Source: Armadillidium nasatum (Eukaryota; Arthropoda; Malacostraca; Isopoda; Armadillidiidae). Taken from it: DNA of 32,447 nucleotides. The notes under the pieces are model-generated. The model ran no database searches. It saw only the letters and a program-made list of their open reading frames with translations, and was not told the origin of the DNA. The stretch covers positions 145,139 to 177,585 of the forward strand of contig SEYY01000111.1 of assembly GCA_009176605.1 (NCBI GenBank). The letters run 5' to 3'. Shown here one piece after another: positions 1 through 15,365 of this stretch (its first letter is position 1; each line of letters opens with the position of its first letter). The position numbers and the translations under genes are program-made.

Positions 1-1549
1 GCCCCAATATTCAATATAACTAACTCGTAAAAAACTTTATATTTTCACACTTCAACTATTTTCTTATGGTTCTTTATACACTATCATGCTTAAGATACCA
101 ATATATTAACAATACATGCATTCATACTAGGGTCTCGGGCAACATCCTCACTAACAGGACTATAGTGTTCCTGCATTTTATTATTATCATTATTTTTCAC
201 CCATATGAACATATATTAGACAGATTCAAACATAAGAATACCCAAATCTACCAATATCGAGGGTAGGAAAACTAATAACTTATTCATTCACCTTCGAATA
301 TCCCCAATATTCAATATAACTAACTCGTAAAAACTTTATATTTTCACACATACTCTATTTTCTTATGAATCTTCATAATTAACACGCTTTAGATGCCAAT
401 ATATCAACAATACAAGCATTCATACTAGGTTTCAGCCAGTACCAAACATATGAATATCCAAATCTATCAATATCAAGGGTAAGGAAAACTAATAACTTAT
501 TCATTTACCTTCGAATGTCCCCAATATTCAATATAACTAACTCATAAAACTTTATATTTTCACATTTCAGCTATTTTCTTATGGTTTTATACACTATCTT
601 GCCTAAGGTAACAATATATCAACAACACAAACATTCATACTAAGGTTTTAGGACAGCATCAAACATAGGAATTCTCAAATTTAGCAATTCTAGTCAACAT
701 ACATGCAACATCATCAATAACGAGGCTATGCAGACTAATAACTTTTTCATTTACTTTCGAATGGTACCAGCATTCAACACTATATCGTATAAACTTATAT
801 TTGCCACACTACATCTATTTTCTTAACGTTTGACTCTTTTACAAACTATCTTATACTATTTAGAACTTCGAAATATTTATTTTATTAACATTTTTCTTTA
901 AAATATTTAATTTTACTTCCTTTATTTCATCAAACATCTGATATAACATGTTACATACACACATACTAACGTAAAGTATCTTCAGAGAGCACAAGCAATT
1001 AACGAAAACATAAATGCCCATACACATTTTCATGCTTTCTAAATTATTCATAGGGTTATTTCCTATGCAGATAATGACATCCTTATATTTAGTCTTTTTA
1101 CACTTAACAAAAATTTTCATATTAACGGAATCTATAACTATAACTTTCAGAATTCTACTTAAACTTATTTATTTACTAACGATATTTTACCCTATATTTA
1201 GCTTTCAGCATACCTTTTATGATACAGTAAGGTCCTTACTAATATATTTAAAAATACAAAAACACACTTTTCGACTGACACATTTATACCTTAATGTTTC
1301 TATGATGTTTTATCCTAAGCAACATTCAAACCAGCATGACCAATCATAACCAACGACTCTTATTCATGCATTTTCAAGGTAGCATATTTCAAATACGAGA
1401 CAAATATTTCATATTAAACATGAAAAAACAATTATTTTCATGTATTGAGCTGTTACGAGCTGTATTTTTTACTAACATTAGCTATTCATGCATTTTCAAG
1501 TTAACATATTTCAAATACGAGGTAAATATTTTATATTAAACATGAAAAA
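1..1549. repeat. Direct-duplication copy 1 of an AT-rich tandem-repeat array
   Basis: The block is nearly identical to 2870-4423 (a few small indels and a handful of substitutions by eye, offset about 2870 bp). Inside it are shorter diverged units that begin with CCCCAATATTCAATATAAC at positions 2, 302 and 520. Each continues with a stretch resembling AACTTTATATTTTCACA, then CTATTTTCTTATG. A more diverged unit lies near 755-865. The block reaches the window start, so its left boundary is not visible. Its right end coincides with the N gap at 1550. No coding capacity is credible: the 111-residue ORF at 1014-1349 recurs at 3884-4219 only because the DNA is duplicated. Confidence 0.9.
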
Positions 1550-1649
1550 NNNNNNNNNNNNNNNNNNNNNNNNNNNNNNNNNNNNNNNNNNNNNNNNNNN
1601 NNNNNNNNNNNNNNNNNNNNNNNNNNNNNNNNNNNNNNNNNNNNNNNNN
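1550..1649. other. Assembly gap (100 N)
   Basis: Exactly 100 N residues, the conventional placeholder for a gap of unknown size. The duplicated block ends at its left edge, so order and copy number across it are uncertain. Confidence 0.99.
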
Positions 1650-1800
1650 ACCATACACCAAATAATCAATTACATATATATTCCATTTATTCGTGCACCT
1701 TTTAATTTTCCAGGTAATTACCACCATACCCTTCGGCCTTTTCCTTGACATTGACGAATGGTCCGAAGCCGCACCAACACCCTTAATAACTTTTCCTTCA

Positions 1801-1802
<2 letters not shown>

Positions 1803-1845
<43 letters not shown>
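1803..1845. repeat. (TTA)n microsatellite
   Basis: About 14 uninterrupted ATT/TTA repeats at the start of one higher-order unit. Confidence 0.97.
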
Positions 1846-1846
<1 letters not shown>

Positions 1847-2434
1847 TTTCGTCCATATGGACTTATATATTAGGTCCCATTACACTTTACCCCCATCAAG
1901 AGCCGACATACTTAGCCCTGAAAGATGCTAAACTCCATATTTCTTCATAAGTTAAATACCTTTTTCCTGTTTTCCCTGAATATTTAGTCGATTTCTCATG
2001 ATAAAGATAAGATTCCTCACCAGAACTCGTCGTAACGCCTCCTTCATATAAACATTTCATTTATTGAGCATACTTTTACTTAGTCAATACAACACTCATA
2101 CTAAGATTTCTAACAGCATCGAACATAAGAATACCTAAATTTCCCTAATCTAGTTAGCATAAGAATACCCTGCTTTCAAATCTAGGTAACATATATACAG
2201 CATTATCAATATCGAAGCTATACAGCCTAATAACTTATGCATTTACTTTCGAATGATACCAACATTCGATAAACTACGTCTTAAAAACTTTGTATTTTCA
2301 CACCTCATCTATATTCTTGCTATTCTTTATAAACTAACTTATACTAAAATGCTTTAGATGTCAATATAATCAACAAACATTTTCACAGAGGTTTCAAACA
2401 GGAACCCTCACCAACATTCGTCATATACCTTTTC

Positions 2435-2435
<1 letters not shown>

Positions 2436-2521
<86 letters not shown>
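2436..2521. repeat. (ATT)n microsatellite
   Basis: About 28 perfect ATT repeats, at the position homologous to the shorter run at 1803-1845. The number of repeats therefore differs between units of the array. Confidence 0.97.
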
Positions 2522-2524
<3 letters not shown>

Positions 2525-2869
2525 ATTTTTACCCGTATGAACTTATATATTAGACCCATCACACAATCCAAATCAAGAGCCGACATACTTTGCCCCAAAA
2601 GATAGTAAACTCCATATTTCTTCATATGCTAAATTCCCTTTAACCTACTTTTACTGAATATTTTGCCGATCTCATGATAAAGACCGAATCCTCACCAGCA
2701 CTCATCGTAACTCAAACCCCATATATACATTTCATTCACTGAACATACTTTTACATGGCCAATACAAACAGTCATACTAAGATTTCTAACAGAATCAAAC
2801 ATAAGAATACCCAAATCTATCAATATCGGGGGTAGGAAAACTAATAACTTATTCATTTACCTTCGAATG

Positions 2870-4423
2870 GCCCCAATATTCAATATAACTAACTCGTAAA
2901 AACTTTATATTTTCACACTTCAACTATTTTCTTATGGTTCTTTATACACTATCATGCTTAAGATACCAATATATTAACAATACATGCATTCATACTAGGG
3001 TCTCGGGCAACATCCTTCACTAACAGGACTATAGTGTTCCTGCATTTTATTATTATCATTATTTTTCACCCATATGAACATATATTAGACAGATTCAAAC
3101 ATAAGAATACCCAAATCTACCAATATCGAGGGTAGGAAAACTAATAACTTATTCATTCACCTTCGAATATCCCCAATATTCAATATAACTAACTCGTAAA
3201 AACTTTATATTTTCACACATACTCTATTTTCTTATGAATCTTCATAATTAACACGCTTTAGATGCCAATATATCAACAATACAAGCATTCATACTAGGTT
3301 TCAGCCAGTACCAAACATATGAATATCCAAATCTATCAATATCAAGGGTAAGGAAACTAATAACTTATTTCATTTACCTTCGAATGTCCCCAATATTCAA
3401 TATAACTAACTCATAAAACTTTATATTTTCACATTTCAGTTATTTTCTTATGGTTTTATACACTATCTTGCCTAAGGTAACAATATATCAACAACACAAA
3501 CATTCATACTAAGGACTCGGACAACATCAAACATAGGAATTCTCAAATTTAGCAATTCTAGTCAACATACATGCAACATCATCAATAACGAGGCTATGCA
3601 GACTAATAACTTTTTCATTTACTTTCGAATGGTACCAGCATTCAACACTATATCGTATAAACTTATATTTGCCACACTACATCTATTTTCTTAACGTTTG
3701 ACTCTTTTACAAACTATCTTATACTATTTAGAACTTCGAAATATTTATTTTATTAACATTTTTCTTTAAAATATTTAATTTTACTTCCTTTATTTCATCA
3801 AACATCTGATATAACATGTTACATACATACACATACTAACGTAAAGTATCTTCAGAGAGCACAAGCAATTAACGAAAACATAAATGCCCATACACATTTT
3901 CATGCTTTCTAAATTATTCATAGGGTTATTTCCTATGCAGATAATGACATCCTTATATTTAGTCTTTTTACACTTAACAAAAATTTTCATATTAACGGAA
4001 TCTATAACTATAACTTTCAGAATTCTACTTAAACTTATTTATTTACTAACGATATTTTACCCTATATTTAGCTTTCAGCATACCTTTTATGATACAGTAA
4101 GGTCCTTACTAATATATTTAAAAATACAAAAACACACTTTTCGACTGACACATTTATACCTTAATGTTTCTATGATGTTTTATCCTAAGCAACATTCAAA
4201 CCAGCATGACCAATCATAACCAACGACTCTTATTCATGCATTTTCAAGGTAGCATATTTCAAATACGAGACAAATATTTCATATTAAACATGAAAAAAAA
4301 AACAATTATTTTCATGTATTGAGCTGTTACGAGCTGTATTTTTTACTAACATTAGCTATTCATGCATTTTCAAGTTAACATATTTCAAATACGAGGTAAA
4401 TATTTTATATTAAACATGAAAAA
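2870..4423. repeat. Direct-duplication copy 2 of the AT-rich array
   Basis: Second copy of the block at 1-1549. Visible differences include one more T at the equivalent of 145, an extra ACAT unit near 3825, four extra A residues near 4290, and a small substitution cluster near 3512. Unlike copy 1 it continues past the point where copy 1 hits the gap, into unique AT-rich sequence. The preceding 50 bp are also array sequence, so the duplicated segment may extend to the left of the window in copy 1. Confidence 0.9.
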
Positions 4424-5291
4424 CAGTTATTTTCATGTTATAATTTCGATAGTAATTTATATATTTCGGTATGAGAGTATAGGTAAATACAAAGTTTGCA
4501 TTGTTTCGACATGTTTCACAGAACATACGAAGCATGTTTTATAAGTAATATACAAAATTCAACATTACATAGCTATCTCATGTTTCAAGAAACGTGCATT
4601 TTTATATTTTCAAGCTAATATATTTGAGCTCATCACTCCTAACCACAACAACCTAACAAATTTGACTTCGAAGGTCTTATCAAGTAAACCAATACTGTTT
4701 ACCTTACAAATATAACCTTTCCTGCTGGAACATAACCTAACCTTAGTATAGTATGTCTATGGTTCCTCATAGTTCTTTAATAAAGTAAGCTTCAACACAA
4801 GCATTAAACTATTCTTCCATTTTACAGATGCTGTGAAAGGGACTTTAAACTATATATTCACTACTAGTACATAATTCTCAGGACTACAATAATCATCTAC
4901 TGCTTTTAACATTTTTCGTACTCTTATATAACAGGGATAATAGGTATGTCTCTATTTCTTCTATTCTTCTCAACTTAGCGTCCAAGTCTTCAAGAACAAA
5001 CATTATTTCTTGAAGGTTCACTCATTCGAGGGAAGTATATAGATTGTAAACTTCATGATGACTCTACGAAAATATTGCGTCAATGTCTACATAACATTTC
5101 TAAGCTATCCTAAATTAACCTAACTCTATTTTCATACCATAGATGACTACATCTCAATAGCTATCTCACTTCTAACCTTATGGGTGATACATGTCTATGA
5201 AGAGATAATAACTTAAATAATATGCGCACTCTTACATATCAAAGACAGCCAACCTAACCTAATACACTTACATTCTAATAACCTTCCACAT
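4424..5291. other. AT-rich sequence, no gene recognised
   Basis: Both strands were read. There are scattered CCTAACCT / AACCTAAC words near 4650, 4735, 5110 and 5255, but no array, no long ORF, no splice-bounded exon and no transposon protein signature. Confidence 0.6.
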
Positions 5292-5340
5292 GCACACACA
5301 CACACATACATACATACATACATGCATACGTACGTACGTG
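5292..5340. repeat. Compound microsatellite (CA)n-(CATA)n-(CGTA)n
   Basis: A CA run, then about five CATA units, then ACGTACGTACGT in direct continuation. Confidence 0.95.
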
Positions 5341-5395
5341 TCCTTTCTCCTTAAGATATGTATATTCCCGTTTTACAAAGAAAATTAAATATTAG

Positions 5396-5683
5396 ACCGT
5401 TGGTCAACAATATCCGAGGTCACCGCCACCACTTCCGTCTCTTGAAGCACCAGCAACACAACAGAATGGCTGGATCTATAAATATATCCCTATTACCAAC
5501 TCTACTATTAAATTCACTTTAGGAAATGTAAATGTTAATAATATAACAGGTCAGATCTTTTGTTCTAAATGCAAACAGTGTCTCACATACACGTGTACAG
5601 GTACCAATATGGTTTACCACCTTGAGAAAGAATGTGATTATTATAAATACTTCACCGTTATTGGTACCATATATATATATTAA
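5396..5683 (+). pseudogene. Exon-like ORF with a BED-type zinc finger (probable hAT-derived fragment)
   Basis: A 95-codon reading frame, open from after TAG at 5393 to TAA at 5681, with no ATG before the finger. Numbering from the first codon, it has a proline-rich start (residues 7-19) and then a Cys-x2-Cys-x15-His-x4-Cys pattern (C56, C59, H75, C80). The 'TGTNMVYHLEKEC' segment matches the typical 'T..N...HL...C' signature of BED fingers found in hAT transposases and ZBED host proteins. Without an ATG it is either an internal exon or a decayed transposase N-terminus. 'TTACAAAG' and 'AAATATTAG' just upstream could be acceptors, but neither has a strong pyrimidine tract. The frame runs into a short AT tract and stops. 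No downstream transposase domain follows on this strand. Function is not assignable. Confidence 0.5.
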
Positions 5684-5783
5684 TTACTATTTATTATTTA
5701 ATTATTTATTTTTATTTATTTATTTTCGCCACATTGGTGTATGCCTATATACTAATAACTATTACTAACTTTATTTTTTTTTT

Positions 5784-5815
5784 GGGGGGGAGGGGGGAGC
5801 GAGGGGTAGAGGGGG
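5784..5815 (+). other. G-quadruplex-forming motif
   Basis: Four G-runs (7, 6, 4 and 5 G) are separated by loops A, AGCGA and TAGA, directly after a run of T. This satisfies the G3+N1-7 pattern. It stands out in an otherwise AT-rich region and lies 30 bp from a (TA)n tract. Confidence 0.85.
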
Positions 5816-5841
5816 TACGGATACGGTGGACACTTATGCCT

Positions 5842-5942
<101 letters not shown>

Positions 5943-5994
5943 CTTATTAATTTATTTACTTTTTATTTATTTAGTTACTCTTTTTTATTAAAAA

Positions 5995-9480
<3,486 letters not shown>

Positions 9481-10620
9481 AGTGCAAGGACATACAAAGT
9501 CTCCTGTAAAAACCATTAGAAATCCCATCACAGAGTTTTTTGACGGTTCACTTTGATATTGTCGGCCCCATTTCCTGCTGTATCTCCTCCTGGCAATACC
9601 TACACCGTTTACCGCTTCCTCCTAACCTGCTTTGACCTTAATAGGGAATGGATGTAAGCTTTTCACATGTCCGGCATTTCTGCAAAGTCTGTTTCGTATG
9701 CTTTTATACAATGAATCTCCAGATTTGGGGTGCCACTTTGCATTATTACAGACAGACGCACTCACTTCGAAAGCGACTTCTCATAACTCTCATCTGATTG
9801 GATTTCACCACCTTCAAACCTCTGCCTATCATCCTAAGTCTAACGGTCTTGTGGAGTTTTTATAGAACCTTAATATCATCTTTAACCGCCAGCGTTGAAT
9901 CTCCAATTACTCTGGATATTCACCGTTTCAGGCTGTTACTGGCAAAATTCCTTTGTGTGCTGCTGACCTCTTTCCTTCTAATCTTCAGAACATGCAGGAT
10001 TCCGACACATTCATGAAGAGATTTATATCCCGCATGAAGGATCTCGAGTTTCGGGTGCTTCCGCTTTTACATCCGTCCAGGGACTCTTCGTATACACCGG
10101 AATCCGTAAAATCATGTACTCATGTGTATGTCCTGATCGATCTTATTCGAAAGCCTTTAGAGCTCCTCCTACAGATCCCTTCTTAGTTATCAAGCTTTTC
10201 GACCGGTGTTTTAAACTTCAGCTTCCTATTGGCAGGTCGTAACGTTTAAAACCCACTTTCGTATCTGTACCGGCTTCATCCGCATCGTCTGCTCCTTTCG
10301 CTTCCACTTCTACATCCAATCTGCAACCGCTTCTTCATCTGCAGAGTCTGACCCTTCCGCATCTGCGTCAGCTCCGCCATACGCAAGCTCTGCATCTTCC
10401 GCATCCGCATCTTCATCCGCAGAATCTTCACCCTCTAATCCTGACACCTGACAGGTGTTGATTCTAAATCAACACCTGTAGTGTGTCTTTCTCCCTCGTT
10501 AGCTCCTTCGGATTCGATCGGTCCTGTAGTTCAGAAAAGAATAAATCACCGTTTAAAAAAGGTTTCCTTTGAACCATATCCTTTTATTAAATACTTTTAG
10601 ATGCTCTGCACTAGCACGGG
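9481..10620 (+). pseudogene. Ty3/Gypsy-type integrase and 3' pol remnant
   Basis: Frameshifted pieces line up in order with a Gypsy integrase. A 'HTKSPV' and 'DIVGP'-like start lies at 9490-9575. A 'LLQTDALTSK' segment at the position of the catalytic 'TTDRG.QF' loop follows, then 'TSAYHPKSNGLVE' (9819-9860, the hallmark 'TAYHP..NG.VE'). Next come 'FQAVTGKIPLCAADLFPSNLQ', 'KSCTHVYVLIDLIRKPLE' (10110-10160, equivalent of 'CTHVFVR.D..R.PL..PY.GP') and a C-terminal Ser/Ala/Pro-rich tail. A stop interrupts after 'GLVEFL', and frames change at least three times, so the gene is dead. No LTR pair was identified. CACGGGGGCTAATATA near 10615 resembles sequence at the end of such pol genes. Confidence 0.75.
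10451..10479. other. 13-bp perfect hairpin in the Gypsy remnant
   Basis: ACAGGTGTTGATT and its exact complement are separated by three bases (CTA). It lies just after the serine-rich tail coding sequence. No function is known to me. Confidence 0.8.
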
Positions 10621-10940
10621 GGCTAATATATAGTATGAGCTTAGCTGTTTCTCTCTTTTCTATACTTTCTGTAAAGCTTTAAAAGTCGACTGTGTCTTCA
10701 AGTTTCGCTTTGTGAATCCATGATTGTGTATCTTCCGCATATTTAAAAGCCGAAAATATATCGATTTGTGATTCTTCTTCTTAACATTACGTGCCAGTCA
10801 AAAGTTAATCTTGTGCTGTTTACAAATAGTAATTACAAGTTAAGAATCTGTAATTAATTCTAAATCATAGTGGTAAGAGATAGCGTCATTTTGATTGTCT
10901 TTCTTGTTTGACGTCATTCCGTAATCTCCATCTGGAGATT

Positions 10941-11074
10941 CGTATGCTTTTATACAGTGGATCTGCAGATTTGGGGTCCCGCTTTACATTATTACAGACA
11001 GAGGCACTCACTTCGAAAGTGAGTTCTCAGAACTCTCATCTGATTGTATTTCACCACCTTCGAACCTCTGCCTT
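10941..11074 (+). pseudogene. Second Gypsy integrase fragment (duplicate of 9693-9826)
   Basis: About 130 bp that are closely similar to the integrase core of the preceding element. Both share CGTATGCTTTTATACA, GATTTGGGGT, ATTACAGACAGA.GCACTCACT and TCTCATCTGATTG. It stops abruptly at the equivalent of 'TSAYHP'. This is either a second insertion scrap or a partial duplication of the neighbouring copy 1.25 kb upstream. Confidence 0.8.
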
Positions 11075-11785
11075 AAAATTATAAATTTAATCATGCGTAT
11101 TCCTTATATAAAATTCCTTCCGACTATTTTATCTGTGTGAAGTTATGTAAAATATTGAAGGTAATTTTAATTATTAATTTCTTTTGTCATTATCCAACCA
11201 ACCCCTTCAATTATAATAAAATAATATAAATATGGGAATGATATTGATATTAAAGTAACATAAATAAAAACCAGGACTAAATTCGAAATTTCGCAACACC
11301 AAGAAATATTGAAAAGGCTGGACATTTTTGGTGAAAAGGACTTTATTTTTGAGTGAAAAGAACAGAAGAAAATTGATCACTTAAGGATGGGAAATGAGTT
11401 TTTATATTAGACTTTAATATCCTACGATCAAGAAGCGAAGAGAAATGTTGAAGGATAGAGAAAATTGTGTGAGTGCGTGCGTGAGAGAGAATCGTACTTC
11501 TAATGATTTTGATATTAAGACGAAAAGGTTGTCAAATCTCAGTTTTACCCCTGAATATTGTCCTCACATGCCCTCTCCAATTGCTTTTTCAAAAGTCTGT
11601 GAGTAACTTGTTCTTTCTTGTTCTTATATTTAAATTTTTTTATATTATGAATTCGAAAAAAGAAATATAAAGTGAATTTATTTCGAAAGGTGTAATGAGA
11701 GAATCATATTTTGTAGGAATGCTCTACTGGTAATTTTTCCCTTTGTAACTTTTTCATCTACTACATAGCCATTTGGTAAATATTT
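11075..11785. other. AT-rich sequence, no gene recognised
   Basis: No protein motif, terminal repeat or exon candidate was seen on either strand. A short GTGCGTGCGTGAGAGAG microsatellite-like patch lies near 11470. Confidence 0.55.
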
Positions 11786-13249
<1,464 letters not shown>

Positions 13250-13502
13250 ATATATATATATATATTAGAGGTGGACCGGATAGTAATTTTTTACTATCCG
13301 CGGATGCGGTTGCGGATATTCAATTGCGGATATCCGCAGATGCGGATGCGGATGCGGATAGTTTAATTTTTTAAGAGTTTTTGCCATAGATTCTTGGAAT
13401 TTTAAATATAATATCCAGAATCTATGTTACCAGGGTAGGAGACGGGGACCCAACTCTTGAACACCCCACCAACCTCTTTCCCCAACATCCACCCATTTTG
13501 AA

Positions 13503-13641
<139 letters not shown>

Positions 13642-13668
13642 CCAGTAATTAAGTATTACCTTCACACT

Positions 13669-14985
13669 TCACAGTTCTAACATATTCCATTTGAAGTTAA
13701 TAATTGGTAAGTTATTTTTAATGAATAAAAGCTTTTGGGCTCTTTCACGTGAAAGTTTGGTTCGCTTTTCGTCGTAAATGAGGCCTGCTCCACTGAAAAG
13801 ACGCTCACTAGCAACACTAGTTGAAGGACATGCTAAATAAGTCCTTACCAGCTCAGCAAGAAAAGGGAAACTTTTGCAATTATCTCTCCACCAAACCAGT
13901 TGGTCTTTATCTGCCTCCAAACGTGGGAGTTTCAGATAATTTTCAATAATCGATGTTGTATCCTTTGACACTTCTGACTGTGATTCTTCATCGCTGCTGG
14001 AAGCTAGAAGATCTTTCATTGATTTAGCAATGCTTAAGCTAACAGATTTTGTTTGTTTTGTATCTGAGAGCTTTTGCTCTTTCTTGAAAGGAGTTATTTT
14101 AGCTGTTTCTATCATTTCATCGCATAAGCATCCTAATTTGATTTTAACATTCTGAGAAACAAGTGGTTTAAAAAATTTTTTTTTGTACCTAGAATCTAAA
14201 AAGGTTGCAATTGTATAAGCATCATCATTTTCCAGGTTTTCAAATCTGTCGTTCATCTCCTTCATTATTGTTTCAGTCATCCTTAAAACTCCCTTAGACT
14301 TAATAACATTTGTTAACACAACTTTCAATGTTGAAACAAGTGGTATCACATCTGACAAACATGATTCAGCTGAACTTGTTAATTCAATGCAAGGACTTAG
14401 TTAATTTGTTAATTCTTCAAAAGGCTTAAGGATATTAATACAATTATTTAAAATGTCATTTTCGTCAGCTGTTAGAGGCTTTATTTTTGTGCTGCTTGAA
14501 GCATAAAGGCAAATGGCCTCATTAATTTCGCTCATCCTCTCAAGCATATGCAAACTACTATTCCAGTTTGTTTGAATATCTTGCATGACAGAAAGTGGAC
14601 GAACATTTAATCTTGTTTGTATTTTCTTCAGCTCATTTTGGGTTACAACGGAGTGATTGAAATGCGTAGCAATTAACCTACATTTGGTTATTAAATCGGA
14701 TACACATTTTTGACTTATAATTTAATTTTTAACTACTATCTGAGTTTGGTGTGCAAAGCAATCTACATTTTTCACTCTTGACAGAGAAAGTGCTTTTTTT
14801 TATATTTGTGCCCGAATCCCTGACTACGCAGTGCACTTCATTTAATGAAATCTTCCATTTTGTCAGCATCTTTTCAAATACAGTTTCAAGATAGTCGCCT
14901 GTATGGCGCTCAGAAAGAGGTTCTGCATTCAATACAAAGTTTTGCCTTTGAAAGTTTTTATCGATTGCATGATACGTAATTTTTT
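13669..14985 (-). pseudogene. hAT family transposase, N-terminally deleted and inactivated
   Basis: About 430 codons of a hAT (RNase H-like DDE) transposase. In order on the minus strand: 'HAIDKNFQRQNF' and 'LSERHTGDYLETVFEKM' of the catalytic core, and a candidate second catalytic Asp in 'CVVRDSGTN' (codon at 14816-14818). Next are 'VDCFAHQTQIVV' (the conserved CxxH-type motif), 'QTNWNSSLHMLERM' (the conserved 'TRWNS...ML.R'), and the C-terminal hATC dimerisation domain with 'WWRDNCKSFPFLAELVRTYL' and 'CPSTSVASERLFSGAG' (about 13770-13920). Damage is limited: one frameshift near 14775 and in-frame TAA codons at 14722-14724 and about 14401. The N-terminal BED finger and the first catalytic Asp region are missing by deletion. 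It is non-functional but comparatively young. Confidence 0.93.
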
Positions 14986-15106
14986 ACTATCCGCGGATGT
15001 GGATGCGGTTGCGGATATCCAATTGCGGATATCCGCGGATGCGGATATTGGAAAAATGATGCGGATATCCGCAGTTGCGGATGCGGATGCGGATATCCGG
15101 TCCACC

Positions 15107-15110
<4 letters not shown>

Positions 15111-15205
<95 letters not shown>

Positions 15206-15217
15206 ATATATATATAT
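15111..15217. repeat. (TA)n tract, about 107 bp
   Basis: Separates hAT element A from MITE B2, with a single phase slip at 15194. Confidence 0.97.
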
Positions 15218-15365
15218 GGATTTGGGAAATTCAAAATTACTTGGATTTGAAATTTTCAAGCTGCTGGATTCGAATTCGAGAAACGGCATAATTGCCTGGA
15301 TTCGGATTCGATTCGGTTTTGAAGGTTCTGGATTTGGATGCGGGTGCAAAATTTTCCCATCACTG
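15218..15365. mobile_element. hAT-type MITE, family B, second copy (left end damaged)
   Basis: The right end CCCATCACTG and the interior GATTCGAGAAA...CCTGGATTCGGATT match MITE B1 at 9068-9221. The interior is again rich in GGATTCG words. The left terminal GTGATGGG is not visible, so this copy is truncated or rearranged at the (TA)n edge. Confidence 0.65.

Larger units (their letters stand above)
1650..2869. repeat. Diverged array units between the duplicated blocks
   Basis: AT-rich sequence carrying more diverged versions of the array unit, for example 2245-2345 (ACTTTCGAATGATACCAACA followed by a TTTTCACA / TATTCTTG segment). Two segments, 1846-2060 and 2521-2730, also resemble each other. 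Both start after a (TTA)n run and contain TTATATATTAG, GAGCCGACATACTT and CATATTTCTTCATA. This indicates a higher-order repeat of roughly 680 bp. No gene was seen. Confidence 0.7.

Noticed and set aside
1014-1349. 111-residue ORF that recurs identically at 3884-4219
   Set aside because: The identity comes from the whole-block DNA duplication, not protein constraint. The sequence is AT-rich, has no recognisable motif and sits in a tandem repeat array.
1488-1751. ORFs spanning the run of N
   Set aside because: Their middle is unknown sequence and they have no supported content.
4640-5270. CCTAACC / AACCTAAC words suggesting telomeric repeats
   Set aside because: They are scattered single or double units without an array, and the common arthropod telomere repeat (TTAGG)n is not present.
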